Shown in pieces: positions 35,201-50,200 of a stretch of 64,000 nt of DNA. Below the pieces are notes generated by a model, which was not told the origin of the DNA, ran no database searches, and was given only the letters and a program-made list of their open reading frames with translations. Made by a program: the position numbers and the translations under genes. Origin of the DNA: Delphinus delphis (lineage: Eukaryota > Chordata > Mammalia > Artiodactyla > Delphinidae); the NCBI RefSeq assembly GCF_949987515.2, contig NC_082697.1, positions 27,411,730 through 27,475,729 on the forward strand. The letters are read 5' to 3'. Every line of letters begins with the position of its first letter. The stretch's first letter is position 1.

Positions 35201-38200
35201 ACAGCCCGGAGGTCCGTGCCCACAGATAGCACAGAGTGAGGAGGGGAGGAAAGAGAGACCTGGCATTGGAGTAAAATGGATTGGAGTCCAGTAGAGGAAA
35301 GAGGTGGGGTGGGAGGGACACAGCAGCAACCTGGTAGCCATTATCAAATCCCAAATATGCGTGCCCTTTGACCTAGCAGTCCACTTACCAGAGATAACCT
35401 CCAGGGAGCATGGGCATGAATGCCCTTTGGAGGATGGGTTGTAATAGGGAAAAACAAAACAGCCAAAATGCCAACGGCCAGGACTGGCTGAGTCTGTTCT
35501 GTTCTGGTGTCCCTGGAAATGTTCTGGAGTGGTGAAGGGGAAGGAGGCTGAGAGCATTTGCGCAGAATTGGAAAGATGCCGGGGACTTGGAGTGGGCGCC
35601 CTGGCGCATCAGTACCTCTAGTCTAACCCCACGTGTGGGAAATTAAAAGAGAAAGAAAAAGGTATTAATGTAAATGTAGAGGGATACTGGGGAGCTTATA
35701 GGAAAAGGCGTGGATGGACACGTGGAAGGACATAGTGGCGCCTGTGTTTCTAGCGAATGTGAAAGAAAATCCACTAAGTGCTGTTACTTCTGCAGAGCAG
35801 GTTTGAGCAGATGGGGGTGGAGAGGAGGGGGGGGTGGAGGGGACTGACCTTCCCTTTCATTCTGCACAGGTCTCTATTGTCTGATAAGTAAGACTGTCTA
35901 ATGAGCATGAGGCATTTTTGTAATGAGTTTTAAAAAAAAGAGTCTTAAAAAAGAAAGAGGCTTTTGACTCAGCTCTTGCACTTTCGGCATTTTATCCTAC
36001 AGTTTTGCTCACATGTGTGTGCAATAAGATATGGGAATGTTATTCATAGCATCACTGGTTGGAATCGTAAAAGACTGGAACAACCTCAATACCCATTCAT
36101 TGGGGACTGGGAAATAAATGCGGGGACAGCCATACAGCGAAGCATTATGCAGCTGGAGGAAAGAACGGGCAAGTGTGTCATGCAGTTACGGAACCATCTC
36201 TAGGATAACTGAAAAAACGAGACAAAAAACCAACGTGCCGAGGAGTAGTCTGCTTCACTTGGGTTTAAAAAGGGACTGTGCATACCTATTTGCCTCTGCT
36301 GTGGGTGGGTGGGTGGCTGAGGGATAGGGGTAGGAGGGAGATGTTTTCCTATACGTGAGTCTATGCCAACCCATTCTCCAGACTAAGAAAATGAGTCCAG
36401 CCAGGGCAGGAGGAATTTTCCCTGGACCCCAAATTATGCCGCAGGAAAAGAGAGAATTTGGGCACACTGGATTCTAGAATTTTAGCTGTCTCCATGGGCC
36501 AAGAGCTTATGGATCATATCCTCCATCTTCACTGGTCTCTAGGCACTTGGTAATTCAATTCAGAGTGATTGATAGTGTCCCAGTCCTTCCCCCCTCAGGG
36601 TGGAGGGTAAGAATAAGAAATTACACAAACTATCATTAACGGTCCTCAGGTCACAGGGAGCTGGAAGACCTTTATGCCTTTTCTTTTCTTTTTTTTTTTT
36701 TTTTTGCGGTACGAGGGCCTCTCACTGTTGTGGTCTCTCCCGTTGTGGAGCACGGGCTCCGGACGCGCAAGCTCAGCGGCCATGGCTCACGGGCCCAGCC
36801 GCTCTGCGGCATGTGGGATCTTCCCGGACCGGGGAACGAACCCGTGTCCCCTGCATCGGCAGGCGGACCCTCAACCACTGCGCCACCAGGGAAGCCCCTT
36901 ATGCCTTATCTTGACCCAGCATGTGAGCAACAGTAACATCTCGCCCTGTACACAGGCTTGTGGCTGCTTCAGTGCCTCCTCCAGCAGCCAGACCTTGGCA
37001 GTGTTTTCGCTACTCAGCTCGAAACCAAGACGAAATCAGCTTCAGAGGTCCATGTCTCTCTGCCTTATCTGTACCCCAGGACTCTTTCTTTCTTTGTAAT
37101 TTAAAGGGTGTTCCCCTTGTGTGTCTTTGCTTATAAATGCAGAGACTGTCTGCTAATGCAGAAAAGAAACTGGTCACTGTGGTTGCTTCTGGGAAGGAGA
37201 GTTGGTAGATGAGATCAGATTTATTTGTTTGCAAATAAGTAAATCAAATTAAAATGTACAGGGTGAATTGTATGGTATGTAAATGGTAGTTCAATAAAGC
37301 TGTTAAAAATTTATGAAATAAATAAAGGAAGAAAGAAAAGAAGGGAAGAAAGAGAGAGGGAGAGAGAGAGGGAAAGATAGAAAGAACAGAGAAAGAATCA
37401 GCGTGTCCTGAGCCCCAGGAAAATGCCTGTCCCCTGTCCCACCCAGGACGGGATAGCCAGGCCCCATGCCTGCCTGGCCGCCAGCCCCAGGGTCCACATT
37501 CACTCTCGGCTTCAGTCTGATCCCCAGCCCTGGTTTCAGTCTTTCCCCCAGCCCTGGTCACTAGGGCTCCAGGCCTAGTCCCCCAAGTGTCCCCTCACTC
37601 CAGTCTTAATCCGGGCCCCTAGCTCTGGCCCCACCCCCCAGCCCAGGCACTAGCCCAAGTCCAACTTCCGACCTCGGCCCCGGCCCGAGCCCAACCCTGG
37701 CTGGCTCTGGTGCTCACCCTTGGTCTCAAGCCCACTTGGGTCCCAGCTGGCCCTGGCCCTCAGCCCTGCTCCCAGCCCTTGTCCCTGTCCAGTGCCAGGG
37801 TGCCAGTGCCCACCTGTTGTGGCCCTGCAGCCGGTGGAGCTCGTGGCCCTGCAGCAGCAGCTGTCTCTCCAGTTTGTTGGTGGACAGTGACGTCTCCAGA
37901 AGCTGGATCTCCATTCTCGACGTCTGGTTCAGGACCTGCCCCGGTGAGTGGGGGGTGGGGGGAGGTGGGGGCCCATGTGAGGCCTGCAGGAGCCCTGCCA
38001 GCAGCCAAACACCTGACCTTGGGCCCTGCCATTCCAGAAACTTGCTGACCTATTTCCACCTTCGCAGTATTTTCTCACTTGCTCACAGACCCTAACTGAG
38101 CTTATGATCTGGTTCTTAAATTTACTCTTTCCCGTCACTGCATGGCAGTTCCATTCCTCCTGCTGCTCGGACCCCAGCAGGGGTCAGCTTTGACCCACCC

Positions 38201-41200
38201 CCCCATATCTAATCCATCAGCAGGTCCCATCAGCTCCGCCTTCCAAATGGGTACCTGACCACTTCCCTGCGCTTCCCCGCCCCAACTCAGGCCCCGGCCT
38301 CCATCTCCCGCCGTACCCGGGCCAGCCTACTCACAGGGCTCTCCGCTCCTGCCCTTGCTTCCTGCAGCCCTTGGCTGCTTGGTAGTCTGAGGTAGACTTA
38401 AAAAGCAGCCCCTATGCTCTCCCTGCGGCTCCCACCTCACACGGCAGTGGCCTGCGAAGCCCTGTGATGCCATCTGCCCCCATCACCTGTCTGAGCCCAC
38501 TAGTCTCCCTGGGTCACTCCAGCCATACCGGCCTCCCTGATGCTCCTGGAGCTTGCCAGCACCGTTCCACCCCTGGGCCTTTGCAGATACCATTCTCCCG
38601 GTCGGGAAGGTTCTCCCAGTAAGCCTGGCTCCAATCCTACCCTCCCAGTGGTGCCTTCCTGGCCGTACTGTCTAAACTTGCAACTCACCCCTCCTGCCAC
38701 TCCCGGCACACACTCCCCACTGATCTCGTCCATGCTACTTTCTCCCTAGTGCTACCACCGTCTCACACACGTATGTTATTTATCCTGTTTGTTTTCTTGG
38801 TGCTCATTAGAAAGGAAGCTTCATGGGGGTAAGGATCCACGCCTGTTTTGTTTACTGCTGTAAACTAGAACCAGGCCCATCCAACAGTGCCTGGTACATA
38901 GTAGGGTTTAACAAACATGTGCCCATTTGTCAGTGTCTTTTCAGCCATTCACTTACCCTCTCATTTATACTCCTGTCCTCTCCTTCCCTCTCCGCTGCTC
39001 CCTGTGGCCTCCTCTTTCAGAGTCACTGGCCCCCTGAGTTCTAATGAATTGTTTATTATCCGCCTTCCCCTGGAGCACTGTGAGTCCTCTGGGGGGTGTG
39101 TGCTGCGGCATCCCCTCATCCCAGTGCCCAGCACGGACCCGGACACTGGAGTCACAGAGGCAGAAGAGCCCAACCCAGTGTCTACCCTCCCCCCTCTCCC
39201 TACCCTGGGCTCATGGCCTGGTGGGAGAACATTTTGTAACGGGGTCATCAGGGAGGAGCCCAGGAGGCTACAGGGTCAGAGGAGGCCCTGACCTCACCCA
39301 GGGACAGGGGTCAGGGCAAGATGACTGGGGCTGTGAGCCAGCCTGGCCTGCCACAGGCCCCCCAGTGCTGCCCCCTCACCCTCCGGTACCTGAGCCTCCA
39401 CGTCGGTCAGCTTGCGGGTCTGGGCGGTGGTCTGGTTCAGGAGGCTGGTGCCCAGCTCCAGCATGGTGGCTGTCTGGTTCTGGACCATGTGCTGCTGGGC
39501 CTGCGCCAGCTCCAACCTCAGGTTCATCTGGATGTACCTTTCTAGCTGTGGGGAGACAGACGGTGGGCTGGGGTCATGGGTAGGGCCTGGGGGAAGGCTC
39601 CTGTCCCTTCCATATATCCCCATGGAAGGACATAGAGCAACCAGGGGCATCCTCCACTCAGCAGCCAGAGGGAGCCTGTTAAACCTAAGTCAAATCACGT
39701 TTCTCCTCTGCTCAAAACCCTCCCAGGCTTCCTGTCTCACTCAGAGGGAAAGCCAAAATCCTCTCTGACTGCAGGTTCTTTCATGACCTGGCCTCCTGCT
39801 ACCACTCTGATTTCCTCTCCTTGCCTTCTCTCCCTCACTCAGCTCCAGACACACTGGCCTCTGTAACACCCTTCCAACAGAGCAAGCACACAACCACCTC
39901 AGGGCCTTTGCACATGCTGTTCCCTCTGTGTGGATCCTCCCCACTCACACACCATCTACAAGGCTCACTCCCTCATGTCATTTCAGGTCTCTTCCTACCA
40001 CTTATCACTCCCTGACTTCGTATTACATATTTATCTGTTTATTGCCTTTTAAAATTTACCCTTGGAATGTCAGTGCCATGAAGCAAGGGGCTTTGACTTG
40101 CTTTATCTCCATATCTAGCACAATGCTTAGCTTACAGTGGGTGCTCAAAAAAAATGTGTTCAATGAGTCGATGAAAATGGGAAGCAGCAAGGGTCAGAGC
40201 ATAGCGCCCAGTGTCATGCCCGTTACCCAGCTTCCTAGGGCTGAGTCAGTAGCAGGAAGTGGGGATGCATCTTTCCCCGTACAAGAGTTTGCAGGTCCAT
40301 CAACCAAGCCGGACTTTCTATTTTCTGGCCCCCTCCATCTGTGAAATGGAGCTGAACTGGCCAGTCTCCAAGGGTTCTCCCAGCTTAGATGTTTTGGGAT
40401 CTGACAAGCTAATGTTCATTTCTTTGACAGGGCAGCTCTCTTTCCCAAGAGCAGGAGAAAACTGGTGTGGTGTGAGACCAGGATCAAATTGCAAAGGTGA
40501 ACAGCATGTTCTCAGGGCTCAGTGCCTGAAGGCAGAGAGCCGGTGCCCCTCCTCCACTCCCTCTCCATTTGGCACACTTGCTGGCCTCTTGCCACAGTCT
40601 CTATCCCTCAGCCCTGGCTCCTTCCCTTCTCCTGTCAGTCTTCCAGGAGGTCCAAAAGGGCAGCTCTCAGGGTCCCTGGGAAGACTGGTGCTTCCAAGAG
40701 AGAGGCAGTGACCTTGGCTGGGGGTCAGGTTCCAGCTGCTTCTTCCTTAGTCTCTTCCATCTCAAGTGTCTGCTCCCACACCTTCCTCCCTTGAGTGCTT
40801 TAGAAGGGGCATGGTCCATTGTAGTGCAATGTTAAATCCTGAAGGGGGCGCAAGTGGTGTTGATTAGAGCAGTAGTTCTAAACTTGTAGTCCTTGTGGCA
40901 GCATTGCCAGTGAGCTTGTGAGAAATGCAAGTTTCTAGGCCCCACTCCAGACCTACTGAACCAGAAATTCTGCGGAGAGGCCCAGCCAGCTGATGCTCGC
41001 TTAAGTGTGAGAACCCGTGGTGCAGAGGTCACAAAGGGGACTTGAGGACCAGGGAGACAAGTACATCCGAGCTTCTCAAGCCTTTGTCCCTTTGGCCCCT
41101 TCTTTCCTCCTCTGCACCATGAGCGCCCCACCTCCCCCAGCACACACATGTGCTCCAAGGGCTCCCAGCTAAAAATTAAAGAAAAAAAAATCCTTGACTC

Positions 41201-44200
41201 CACAGCCCCCTCTATCTGTGTCTCCAGTTTCTCTGCTCCCCCAAACAACAACACTTCTTGAACAAGTTGTCTCCATTTTCACCTCCATTCCCACGCTCAC
41301 CTTTTCATTTTTTTATTTTTAATAAATAAATAACTAAATTAATTTGGGGGCTGTGGCATGCGGGATCTTTGTTCCCCAACCAGGGATCACCCTTGCCCCC
41401 TGCAGTGGAAGCATGGAGTCTTAACCACTGGACCACCAGGAAGTCCCCACCTTTAAAAAAAATTAATAATATTATTATGGTGTACTTCACGCACACACAC
41501 AAAAGCGTAAAGAATAGTACATTAAAATGTGTGTATTTACCACACTCAAGAAAAAAATACAATCCGTATTGTTGAATCCTGCGCACCCGCCGACCTATCC
41601 CCAGCCCCAGGAGCCCCTTCACTCTTTAACGCACCTTGTTATAACCCTCCTTGACAAGCGAGGGTCAGGGGACACTTCTGTGCCCTCAGCTTACTCTCCA
41701 CCTCAGCAGCAGTCAACCCATATGGCCGCTCCCTTTTTCTGGAAGTATTTCCCAGATGTACGCTCCTTGAGTTTTCCTTCTCCCCTCCTCCGTCCTTTGC
41801 CCTCCCCTCCCATCACCCCCTCTCTGAGTCCTCCTTTTTCAGGCTTCTTAGGGAGCTCTCATGAGCCCCATCCTGGGCCCTCGTCAAGGGTGTTTACGTT
41901 CTCTCCCTACGTCAAGGGTGCTTAATGGGGGACCACAGGGCCTGTGAAGAGAATTTAGGGGGTCCATGAACTTGGATGAGAGAAAAATTACATTTCTGTT
42001 CACTAACCTGTAATTAAAATTTGGTATTTCCTTCAATTATGAGCATAGGCCCCAAATCATAGCACTGTTAGTTGATTGTACAACTTCATTACCGATAGAA
42101 ATCACAAATATTTTCACATCACAGCACCGATGTTACATTATCTTAAAATATGATATTGATCATCACTTCAGAAGGACAGACATTCTCAAACCCACCACTG
42201 GATAATGTGACAACTGTGGCACAGATTTAATTTTTAATGTTTTGATTATAATCGCATTATCACTGGGTGTTCTTAGGCTTTTATTTTATGCGTTTAAAAG
42301 TAATATTCTGGGGCTTCCCTGGTGGCGCAGTGGTTGAGAGTCCGCCTGCCGATGCAGGGGACGTGGGTTCGTGCCCCGGTCCGGGAAGATCCCACATGCC
42401 GCGGAGCGGCTGGGCCCGTGAGCCATGGCCGCTGAGGCTGCGCGTCCGGAGCCTGTGCTCCACGGCGAGAGAGGCCCCAGCGGTGAGAGGCCCGCGTGCC
42501 GCAAAAAACAAAACAAAACAAAAAAGTAGTAGTCTGAAAAAGGGTCCATAAACTACCCCCAGGACCAGATGGCAAAGTGCCCAAGGCCCCAGAGGCATCA
42601 GGGTCCCGCCACTCCAGTGGGTCCTAGGATTTCCACATCCCCCTACGTGCTGACTGCGCGGTCTCCATCCCACCCGGATTTCTCCCCTGAATGTCCCACC
42701 AGCTTGCCATCACCACCCGGGCTTCCAAAGGCATCTCAGGCAGAAGCATCCAACATATAGCCCTTGATTCCCCAGCTCCCACAGCACCCCGTCCCTGCCT
42801 GTCCACCCCATTCTCCTCCCTCTTTCCCATCACAGTAAATGGCCTCACTCAGTACTTAAGCCCCAAACCCAGACTCCATCCTTGACTCTTTCTGTCACCC
42901 ACCGCACTCAATCCACTAGCAAGTTCTGGTCACTATGATCCTAATGTGAGTTGCCAATCTGTTCGCTTCCCTGCACCTTGGGCCAGGCTGCCAGCATACC
43001 CACAGGTCAGCCTCCCCGCCGTGCCTCTATCAATACTCTGGGGATTCTAACCTGTGGCCCAGCGTGCATTCATGTGCACAAGGGTAAGCAGAGCTATACT
43101 GAGGCTGCTCTCAGACTATCCCATGTGTCACAAGCCTGGTTTAAAATATAGACTCCCAGGCCCTGAGCTCCTGCTCCACACAAACAGCAAGTTTATTCCT
43201 TCCATGAGACCTTCTCAAGCCTCTCCCCCAAGAGTCTCATTTGCAGATGGTCAAACTGAGACCCAGAAGAATTGCCGAAGGTCACCAGCTGGTGGGCTGT
43301 GTTCCAAGACTCCTCAGGTCTGCAGAGCAGGGTAGCTTGGGATCCTCTCAAGCGATGGGATCTCCTTAAGCACTCTTATTAGTCCCCCACTTGTCCTGTG
43401 GCTGCCAATGGCTGGGTGGGGCGAAGGCCACCCACAGCTGGGGCCCATCACCCAATTTGCCACGCATGCTCATGGGCCCTAGGATGGGTGATCTGGGCAC
43501 CGTTCAGCCAGCCCGCAGCTCTGGTGACTGATGTCAGCTTGTGTGGTGGGCGCTGGGCCCAGCCTGGGCTCAGGCACCAGCTGGAAGGGTGGAGGAAGGA
43601 CCCCCATGGAGAAACAGGCCCTGGTGGGATCTGCCACGCCGCCGCCCCCCCCCCACGCAGGACTGGACCTCCCCATTCTCTGCCACCCTCATGCTGGTAA
43701 ACTCTCAGGGCTGAGATGGGGGAATGGGGCTCTGAACTCCCACCACCCCTCTGGCCTGCAGAGAGGCTGATCTTTGGCCCTTGAGCTACTCCCTCTCCCC
43801 TTGGCCCTGGGTTTGACTTCTGGCTCTGCTACGCTCTAGCTGTGGGCCTCTAGCAGGTGAGGGCTACCTTTCTCTGAGCCTCACTTTACCAACCTCTGAC
43901 ACGGGGACAGTAAACCCTGCTCCTCGTTGGGGAGGGGGCATTTGAAAAGGGCCTTGAAGGAAAGGAGAGGAGTTTTGACAGGCAGGGGCTGGGGGAGGAA
44001 GGAGGCTACCTCGGACACACTAGGGACGAGCATGTAGGCACGAGCAGCCTCAGTGGCCAAGGGGATCTGCTCAAGCCAGCTTTGCTCCTGCATTATCTAA
44101 ATGAACAAGACTTCAGCTGGTCAATGCGTAAACAGCTGTGCTCCATTCATGCAATGAACTCTGCTCAGCAATAAAAAGGAATGAATTACTGACGCATGCG

Positions 44201-47200
44201 ACAGCACGGAGGCATCTCCAATTATGCTGCACGAGAAAAGCCAGACTCAAAAGGCTACATGCTGTAGGATTCTAGTTATATGACTTTCTGGAAAAGTCAG
44301 AATTAGTTGTTGTCAGGGGCTGGGGCCCGGGGGTAGGGATTCACAGCAAAGGGACACAGGGGAAATTTTTGGGGTGCTGGCAATATTCTATAGCATGTGA
44401 TGGTGGTTACACGACTATATACATGTGTCAAAATTCATAGAACTGTACATTAAAAGAGTGAATTTCACCGTATCCACATATGAGACTATATCTCAATATA
44501 AAACACACCTAGCCACACAAGGTTCTATAAAATGTCCCACATAAAAATGTGTTATAATAATAAATGTTTCCTCAAGCTGATCCCTCGCCCTCTGAGTTTC
44601 ATTCATGTATTCACTCGGAAATTATTTCTTGAGCATCCCATCTTGGGATGGGAATTAGGGTGAAGCAGGACAGGCTGAACCTTGGCCCCAGGGGAGGAAG
44701 GGCAGAGATTAGAGCCTAAGGAAGGAGAAAGGGCTTCAGCAGGGGTCCCTCAGGCACTGGGCCCCAGGCAGGGAGGGATACAGGAGCAGAGACCTGGCAA
44801 GCCTGGAGGACATGCAGGGCCCAGTCAGCCCAGCCCCATTTCACATACAGGGAAACTGAGGCCCCAATCAGGAAAGTAACTTGCAGGAAGTTACACACAG
44901 GAGCTACTGCCCTGTCTAGCCAGACATATGGACATCTGGAAGGTCAGAGCTTTGACGGTTTTGTGTATGTGTTTCAATTTAAACGCAAATTTTTGTAATT
45001 TTAATTTAAATTTTTCTAATGGGTAATATAAGCCCTGCCCTGTTTCCCCTACTCACAGGCCACTGAAGGGGCTTCCAGGTTTCCTCTCAGAGAAACTCTA
45101 AGCATGTACCAGCAGTAAGTATGCTTATATCCCCCTGCTTTTAGTCTATAAAAATGTCAGCTCACCATGCTGCACCCTGCGTCTTTTTTCTTAATATAAT
45201 TTGGAGATTGTTCTAGATTCATCCAGGGAGACTCGCCTTGCTGTTTTAACAGCCTCCCACTGTTTGCTTACAGCTGGGCTGTAGGTTATTTCCGGGCTTT
45301 TGCCATCACACCAGGGCTGCTGGGAACATCCTGTCCACTTGTCATTAACTCTCTTGCAAGGCTGCTTGGGGATAAATCCCTTAAACCAGAACTGCCGAGT
45401 TTAAGGGTGTGTACACTAGTGATGTGGACAAACTGCCCTGGGCAGAGGCTGTGTCTGTGGTTCCCACACTGCGTCTGGAGGAGGGGCCCTGAGCCAGGGT
45501 GTTACCTACTCCAATCCTCCAACACACATCCACACGCCCCTATCTCAGGAGCTCCCAGAGCTTCTCCTGTCAGCTCCCTTCTGACTTTCAGGTCTGCCCA
45601 TAAGTGTCACCTCCTCTGAGCAGCGTTCCCTGGCCACCCCATCAAAGGTAACTGCACCCCAGCCCTACTCCACCTGCCATGACTGTGGTTTCTTCACAGC
45701 ATGTCACGCATCTGAAATCACTGCAGTCATCTCCTATTTGTCTCTTCCCCCCACAGGAATATCGGCCCCAGGAGCGCAGGGTTGCCCTGTTCATGGCCAC
45801 GCCCTCTGTGCCTCTAACAGTGCCAGGCACATAAGAGGTGCTCAGAAACTATTTGCTAAAAAGAACAAATAGGTCCATTCTATGTAAGGAGCACTGGATT
45901 TCCACTGAATCATCGTTTGGCTGCTAGAAATAAGTTTGGACGTCCTAACCCAGCCCCAGCTGCCCATGGAGCCCCGTGAGAGGTATGGCCAGAGGGCCAG
46001 AGTGTGGGGAGACCACTGGTTCAAGGACAGGAAGAAAAGGGGAAGAAATGCCGCACAGAGACTGGAGGGCAGGGGGGCAGGAGCTGAGGGAGGCCCACGG
46101 CAAGGGAGGGAGCCAGCTTGTGGTATCTGCAGGGGAAATGTTCCAGAATCCTGACACAGTCTCGGGGCCCATTCGTCTGTTCAACACACTCATTCAGAAG
46201 TGCCAGGACTCTTGCGGGGCACTGGGGAGAGAGCGGTAACCAGGGCAGGCTGGTTCCTGCTTGAGGAGGGGTTCCAGGTGTGGCCCCAAGGGCTTTACTT
46301 AGCCCGTTTAGTCCTTGGTCTCATCGCTCCCATTTCACAGATGAGGAAAAGAAGCACAGAGAAGATGAGCCCGTCCCCCAAGTCTCACAGCTTGGGAGTG
46401 GCAGAGGCTGGCTTGGGACCCAGGCCTTCGGGCTCCTGAGACCACAGCCTTCACCACTCCAGTGGGCTGCTTGTAGCAGCCAGACTTCATGGCAGCCCCA
46501 ATCACCCTCCCAGTACTCATGCCCCAGTGTAGTCAGACTGGCCAGTGTGACCAACAGGACCCTGGAGAGATGTTGATGGTGAGCCCGTGGTGACATCGTC
46601 ACATTGTGGCTTCTGCTTTGCCCCCTCTTGAATCTCTTGCTCGGGGGGAAGCTGGCCCCCATGTCCTGAGGACCCTCAAGCGGCCCTGAGGAGGGACCCA
46701 TCTGGAGAGGAACAGAGGGCTCCCACCAGCAGCTAGTACCACCCTCCCGGCCCTGTGCTGGGGCCACCTTAGGGGCTGATCCTCCAGCCTTAGTCAAGCC
46801 TTCAGATGATCACAGCCCCGGCTGACATCCGAGTGTAACTACATGGAAAAAAACCCGCGTCGGAACTACCTTGGTAAGGGGCTCCCGATTCCTGACTCTC
46901 AGAAACTGTGAGAGATAATAAGTGTTTGTGGTTACTCTAACTTGCTGAACATCTTAGGGTGATGCATTATGCCACAATAGATGACCGGAACTACTGCACT
47001 GCTTTCGCAGAGGTCACAGATGTTAGCCCCTCTTTCTCGCCGGCCCTGCCCCCTTTGCCTGGCCCATCACATCCTGCCCTGCCATCCCCAGGCTTCAGTT
47101 TCCTCATTTTCCCAATGGAAGTAACTTTGTGGCTGTGAGCCTGACGGCCAAGGTTGGCCACTCCTCCTCTGCCTGGCTCCAGCCCCTCCCGTCCCCTCGG

Positions 47201-50200
47201 GGCCCACACAGGCCCTGACCCCTTGGCTCAAGGCAGAGGGGGTTGTCTTGTTTTTCCTGAGTCGCCAGGCCCAGACTTCCTAGGCTCTTTTCCTCCCTGC
47301 AGGAGATTCTGTTGCTTTTCTTCTGGGTCAGGGCTCAGAGTAAGCAGAGTGAGTGGGCAGGGAGCCAGGAGTGGAGAGTGTCAGGGACCAGCGGGCTGTT
47401 GAGGAGGAATGCGCTTTTCAACTCTCAGCTCAAGCTGCGATTCCCGGCACAGGCCCGGCTCCGTCAACCTTCCAGCTGGAGCGCTGAGTCCAGTGTGGGC
47501 CTGGTGCATGGCGCTGAGAGTCAGGCGCTGGTCCAGTCACAGCTTTGGTGTTCGCTTTCTGAGCCAGTGAGGGAGCTTCTCTGAGCCTCAGTGGCCTCAT
47601 CAGAAAATGGGGCTCATTGATTCCTCCTTGCAGAGGGGCTGGTGTGGGTGCCTCTGCCACCTGGATGTGGGTGCCTCTCATAAGCTGGGAAGGAGCTGCC
47701 AGGGCTCTGGCCTCAGGTTCAGCTATCCCTTTGTGGTTGTCTGTATCTAAACCTTGATCTTGGAAGGACTGTCTACAATGAGGCCCAGTGGATGAGGCTT
47801 CCTTATTCTCCCAAGTGTAGGAATTGGGAGTTTGATCAAGAGGAAGTGAAGAGGCACATTTCTTGCAGTCACTCACCTCCCTGCCACCTGTGCAGCAGCC
47901 CTTACACAGAGTGGGGTGGTGTGTCCATTTTGCTTGGCAAGTGTCTACTTAGTGCTTGTTATGTGCTGGACACTGTTCTAACCTCTATGTATATTAAATC
48001 CCATCCTCTGTGGTAGGAGATACTATCAACCCATTTTACAGATGAGGCACATAGAAGTTAAGCAACTTGTCCAAGGACAGACAGCTCATCAAGGGCAAAT
48101 CCAGGCTGTCTGGGAGTAACTCTCCCAGGCTGCGCTTCAAAGCTGGCTTGACTGAAGTGATCATGTGACAGTAACCCCAGCTCCCCTCCCAGCCCCAGCT
48201 CCACCTGGGGGAATGGAGTCAGGTGTGTTCTAGATGGAAGGAGGCCTTGCTGGGGTCTCTCCCCATGCGGCAACAGGGTTTCCTGCCTGCGCAACTCTGG
48301 TGTATAACTCTGATCCCCAGCAGCCTGGAGGAAAGGAGAGATTGCTCCACCCTTGACAAATGAGTAAACTGAGGCCCAGAGAGGCCAAGCATTACCCACA
48401 GCTGGTAAGTGAGGATTTGAATCCAATGGCTAAGCTCTTTCCCTCACCCATCCCCCCATCCCCATCTCTGGTGGGCAAGGCTGATATTGAAGACAGGGTG
48501 ACAGGGATAGGACCAGGGTCAGGCAAAGAGGGGAGGAGCAGGTCCAGATGTCCATTGCCACTGCCCATCACTGGGGGCAGGACAGAAAGTGGCCACATCA
48601 GTTCCCAGCACCCGAAAGCCTCGAGAGCAGGGTCAGGCCCAGGGAGGTTGGGTCTGGGCCCTGATGAACACGCTGGTCTCATCTTGGCCACACTCTGCTG
48701 ACTCTCTGGGTTACAGCCACACCAAACATTTTTCACTCCTTCAAAATCCTTTTGCTCCATTCCACCGCAGGGGCTTTGCACTTGCCATTCCCTGTGCTTG
48801 GAATGTTTTTCCCTTCTCTTCCTTGCCTAGGAACTGCTCATCCACTCTTTAGATCTCAGCTCTGTCCTTCCTCCTGGAGCCATCCCTCCATCAAGGTTGG
48901 GCCCCCTATTATCCACTCCTAGAACAGGTGAGCCCCTCCCTCACAGCATGTATCATGGTTTATCATTACACATGAGAAATTACTAGGTTAGTGTCTCTTC
49001 CTCTGCTCCCAGAGGGGAAAGACCAAGTCTTCCTTGCTTACTGCTGAATCCTCATCACCTGCACAGTGCCTAGCGTGTAAGCTTGCAGTAAGCATCAATG
49101 GAGGGGATGATGAAGTGCATGGAGGAATGAACACTCTACCTGGCAAATTGAGTTCAGAACGGTGCATGTGTGCACGTGTGCAGGCCTGTATTTCTGCACA
49201 TAATCTCAGAGCTTCATAACTGTAAGGACGCATGGATTTTTCATAAGGTTTCTGACATGCTGTGTGTCCTGTCACCACAAGATTGTCCCTGCCAATGACC
49301 CTGGGGTGAATGTAGTCGAGTCATTCCTCCACCCAGGGTCAGTGTACTCATCTGTAAACTGGGTGGCATGGAGAGGCAGTCAGTGTAGTGATTAAGAGTG
49401 TGAGGTCTGGAGCCAGCTTGCCTGGGTTCAAGCCTACCTCCCTCACTTCCTAGATGTGTGAACTCTCTGGGCCTCAGTTTCCCCACAATAAATGGGGATC
49501 ATAACAGTCCTCACCTTTTAGGGTATCATGAGGTTCAATGAGTCAATGTTTGTAAAACACGTATGATAGCGCCTGGCACAGAGACAGTCCTGTTTGTGGA
49601 GTCGCCACAGCAACACATTCACCCCGGAAGAGAGAAGAAGCAATAACAGCATCTCCCTCTTCCCTGAAGAAGATGCAGCGCCAGGCATGCTCCCAGACCT
49701 CTGCATGCACTAGTTATTTGGGCCTCACAGCAAACTCAGGCATGTGCTCACCATTGTCCCCAGTTTACAGATGGAAAAACTGTGACTCAGGCTTTTCCCA
49801 CACTTGCAGAGCTATAAATCTCACAGATACAAGGTCGAGTGAACAAAAGCAAATTGTAGAAAGAGATAGACAGTGTGACCACTTATACGGGAAACAAATA
49901 TACATCGGTTAGGGAGGGACCTGGAGTAGGAGGTCATCAACACAGAATTCACAGTAGCCATCTCTGGTGGGGGGAGGAGGCAGGAGAGGGTGAGGGGCTT
50001 AGCTAGGTTGGTAAGGTTTTGTTTCTTAAGCTGGGTTGTGGGGACAAGAAATTTCATCTGATTTTTCTCTCTACCTTTTCATACATCTAAAGCATTTCAG
50101 TAAAAATTTCAAATGCATAGAATGAACAGCAAGGAAACTAACCAGGAGGTGGTCAGGGGATTGGGGGATTTTTTTCCCTCTGCGTCTTCGCACACTTCCA

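Noticed and set aside
34686..35294. 202-codon plus-strand open frame over exon 4
   Set aside because: Shadow of the GC-rich antisense of ANGPT4 exon 4; the minus strand matches the angiopoietin coiled coil.
36674..37099. Open frames with SLLWSLPLWSTGSGRA-type wording, also at 7283, 29508, 42281, 57212
   Set aside because: These are translations of CHR SINEs, not genes.
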